Shown here: positions 12,400 to 12,551 of the stretch, piece after piece
Position numbering within the stretch: position 1 is the stretch's first letter
How the letters are laid out: each line of letters starts with the position of its first letter
Assembly (NCBI GenBank): GCA_012513625.1
Contig: JAAZBW010000201.1
Location: 1-12,551, forward strand
Direction of reading: 5' to 3'
Length of the DNA stretch: 12,551 bases
From: Actinomycetales bacterium
Lineage (GTDB): Bacteria; Actinomycetota; Actinomycetes; Actinomycetales; Actinomycetaceae
Notes under the pieces: model-generated
The model's input: only the letters and a program-made list of their open reading frames with translations
The model's database searches: none
Told to the model about the DNA's origin: nothing
Program-made: the position numbers and the translations under genes

Positions 12400-12551
12400 T
12401 CAGTGGGGTGCGTAGGGGCTGACAATCACGTCCACCCGCTGGAACTCCTTCACATCGGAGTAGCCGGTGGTGGCCATCGCGCGGCGCAGGGCGCCGATCA
12501 TGTTGGTGGTACCGTCCGCGGACTGCGAGGGGCCGTGGATGATCTGCTCGA
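12400..12551 (-). CDS. guaB3: GuaB3-family IMP dehydrogenase-related protein, C-terminal end (5' part outside window)
   Basis: Only the last 49 codons and the TGA stop (12400-12402) are in the window. They read EQIIHGPSQSADGTTNMIGA, then LRRAMATTGYSDVKEFQRVD and VIVSPYAPH. The LRRAMATTGYxDxKEFQ ending is the C-terminus of the IMP dehydrogenase/GMP reductase superfamily, and its form fits the GuaB3 branch found in Actinomycetota better than canonical GuaB. The family takes part in purine nucleotide interconversion (IMP, XMP or GMP). The catalytic cysteine loop lies outside the window, so activity cannot be judged. fumC begins 75 bases downstream in the same direction. Confidence 0.8.
   Translation of the reverse strand, partial: EQIIHGPSQSADGTTNMIGALRRAMATTGYSDVKEFQRVDVIVSPYAPH

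Overview
The window is about 12.5 kb of chromosome from a high-GC Gram-positive bacterium (Actinomycetota, most likely Micrococcales or a near relative). The evidence is the strongly GC-rich third codon positions, the frequent GTG starts, an actinobacterial-type Pta-AckA pair, a GuaB3-type IMP dehydrogenase relative, and a protein of the AbiEi/DUF559 type that is common in these genomes. No tRNA, rRNA, CRISPR array, transposase or integrase was seen. All assignments come from reading the sequence; no database search was run.

Layout. (1) 1-1843, plus strand: the 3' end of pta and complete ackA, the acetyl-CoA/acetyl-phosphate/acetate module. (2) 1845-6854, minus strand: four genes that read as one operon in the order 3-carboxymuconate-cycloisomerase-like lyase, CitT-type di/tricarboxylate transporter, DapA-family aldolase/lyase, LacI-family repressor. 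The operon converges on ackA with one base between the stop codons. Upstream of it (about 6904-7045) lie three copies of a LacI-type operator (TGGAATCGATTCCA-like), a candidate promoter and a perfect 14-bp palindrome. (3) 6943-8456, minus strand: a protein with features of the GCS2/amidoligase carboxylate-amine ligase superfamily, preceded by a small helical protein whose frame looks disturbed by two compensating shifts. (4) 8494-10637, plus strand: a single-pass membrane protein with a Pro-rich cytoplasmic part and a Cys-containing outer domain, then an AbiEi-like/DUF559 nuclease-fold protein. (5) 10638-10929: a non-coding stretch with a nested hairpin, two 50-bp direct repeats whose hairpins differ by pairing-preserving changes, and a GC-rich terminator. 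(6) 10930-12551, minus strand: fumC (class II fumarase) and the 3' end of a guaB3-like gene.

How the genes may work together. The four-gene operon looks like an inducible uptake-and-breakdown route for an unknown anionic (di/tricarboxylate) compound. The transporter would import it, the fumarase/aspartase-superfamily lyase would eliminate from or cleave it (possibly releasing fumarate), the pyruvate-type aldolase would act on a keto-acid intermediate, and LacI would repress until an effector appears. None of the neighbours that would make this a beta-ketoadipate pathway (pcaGH, pcaC, pcaD) is in the window, so the substrate is unknown. This operon and its control region are the strongest candidate for something undescribed here. 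The amidoligase-like gene and the covarying repeat pair are the next most interesting items. Pta-AckA, FumC and GuaB3 are ordinary housekeeping genes.
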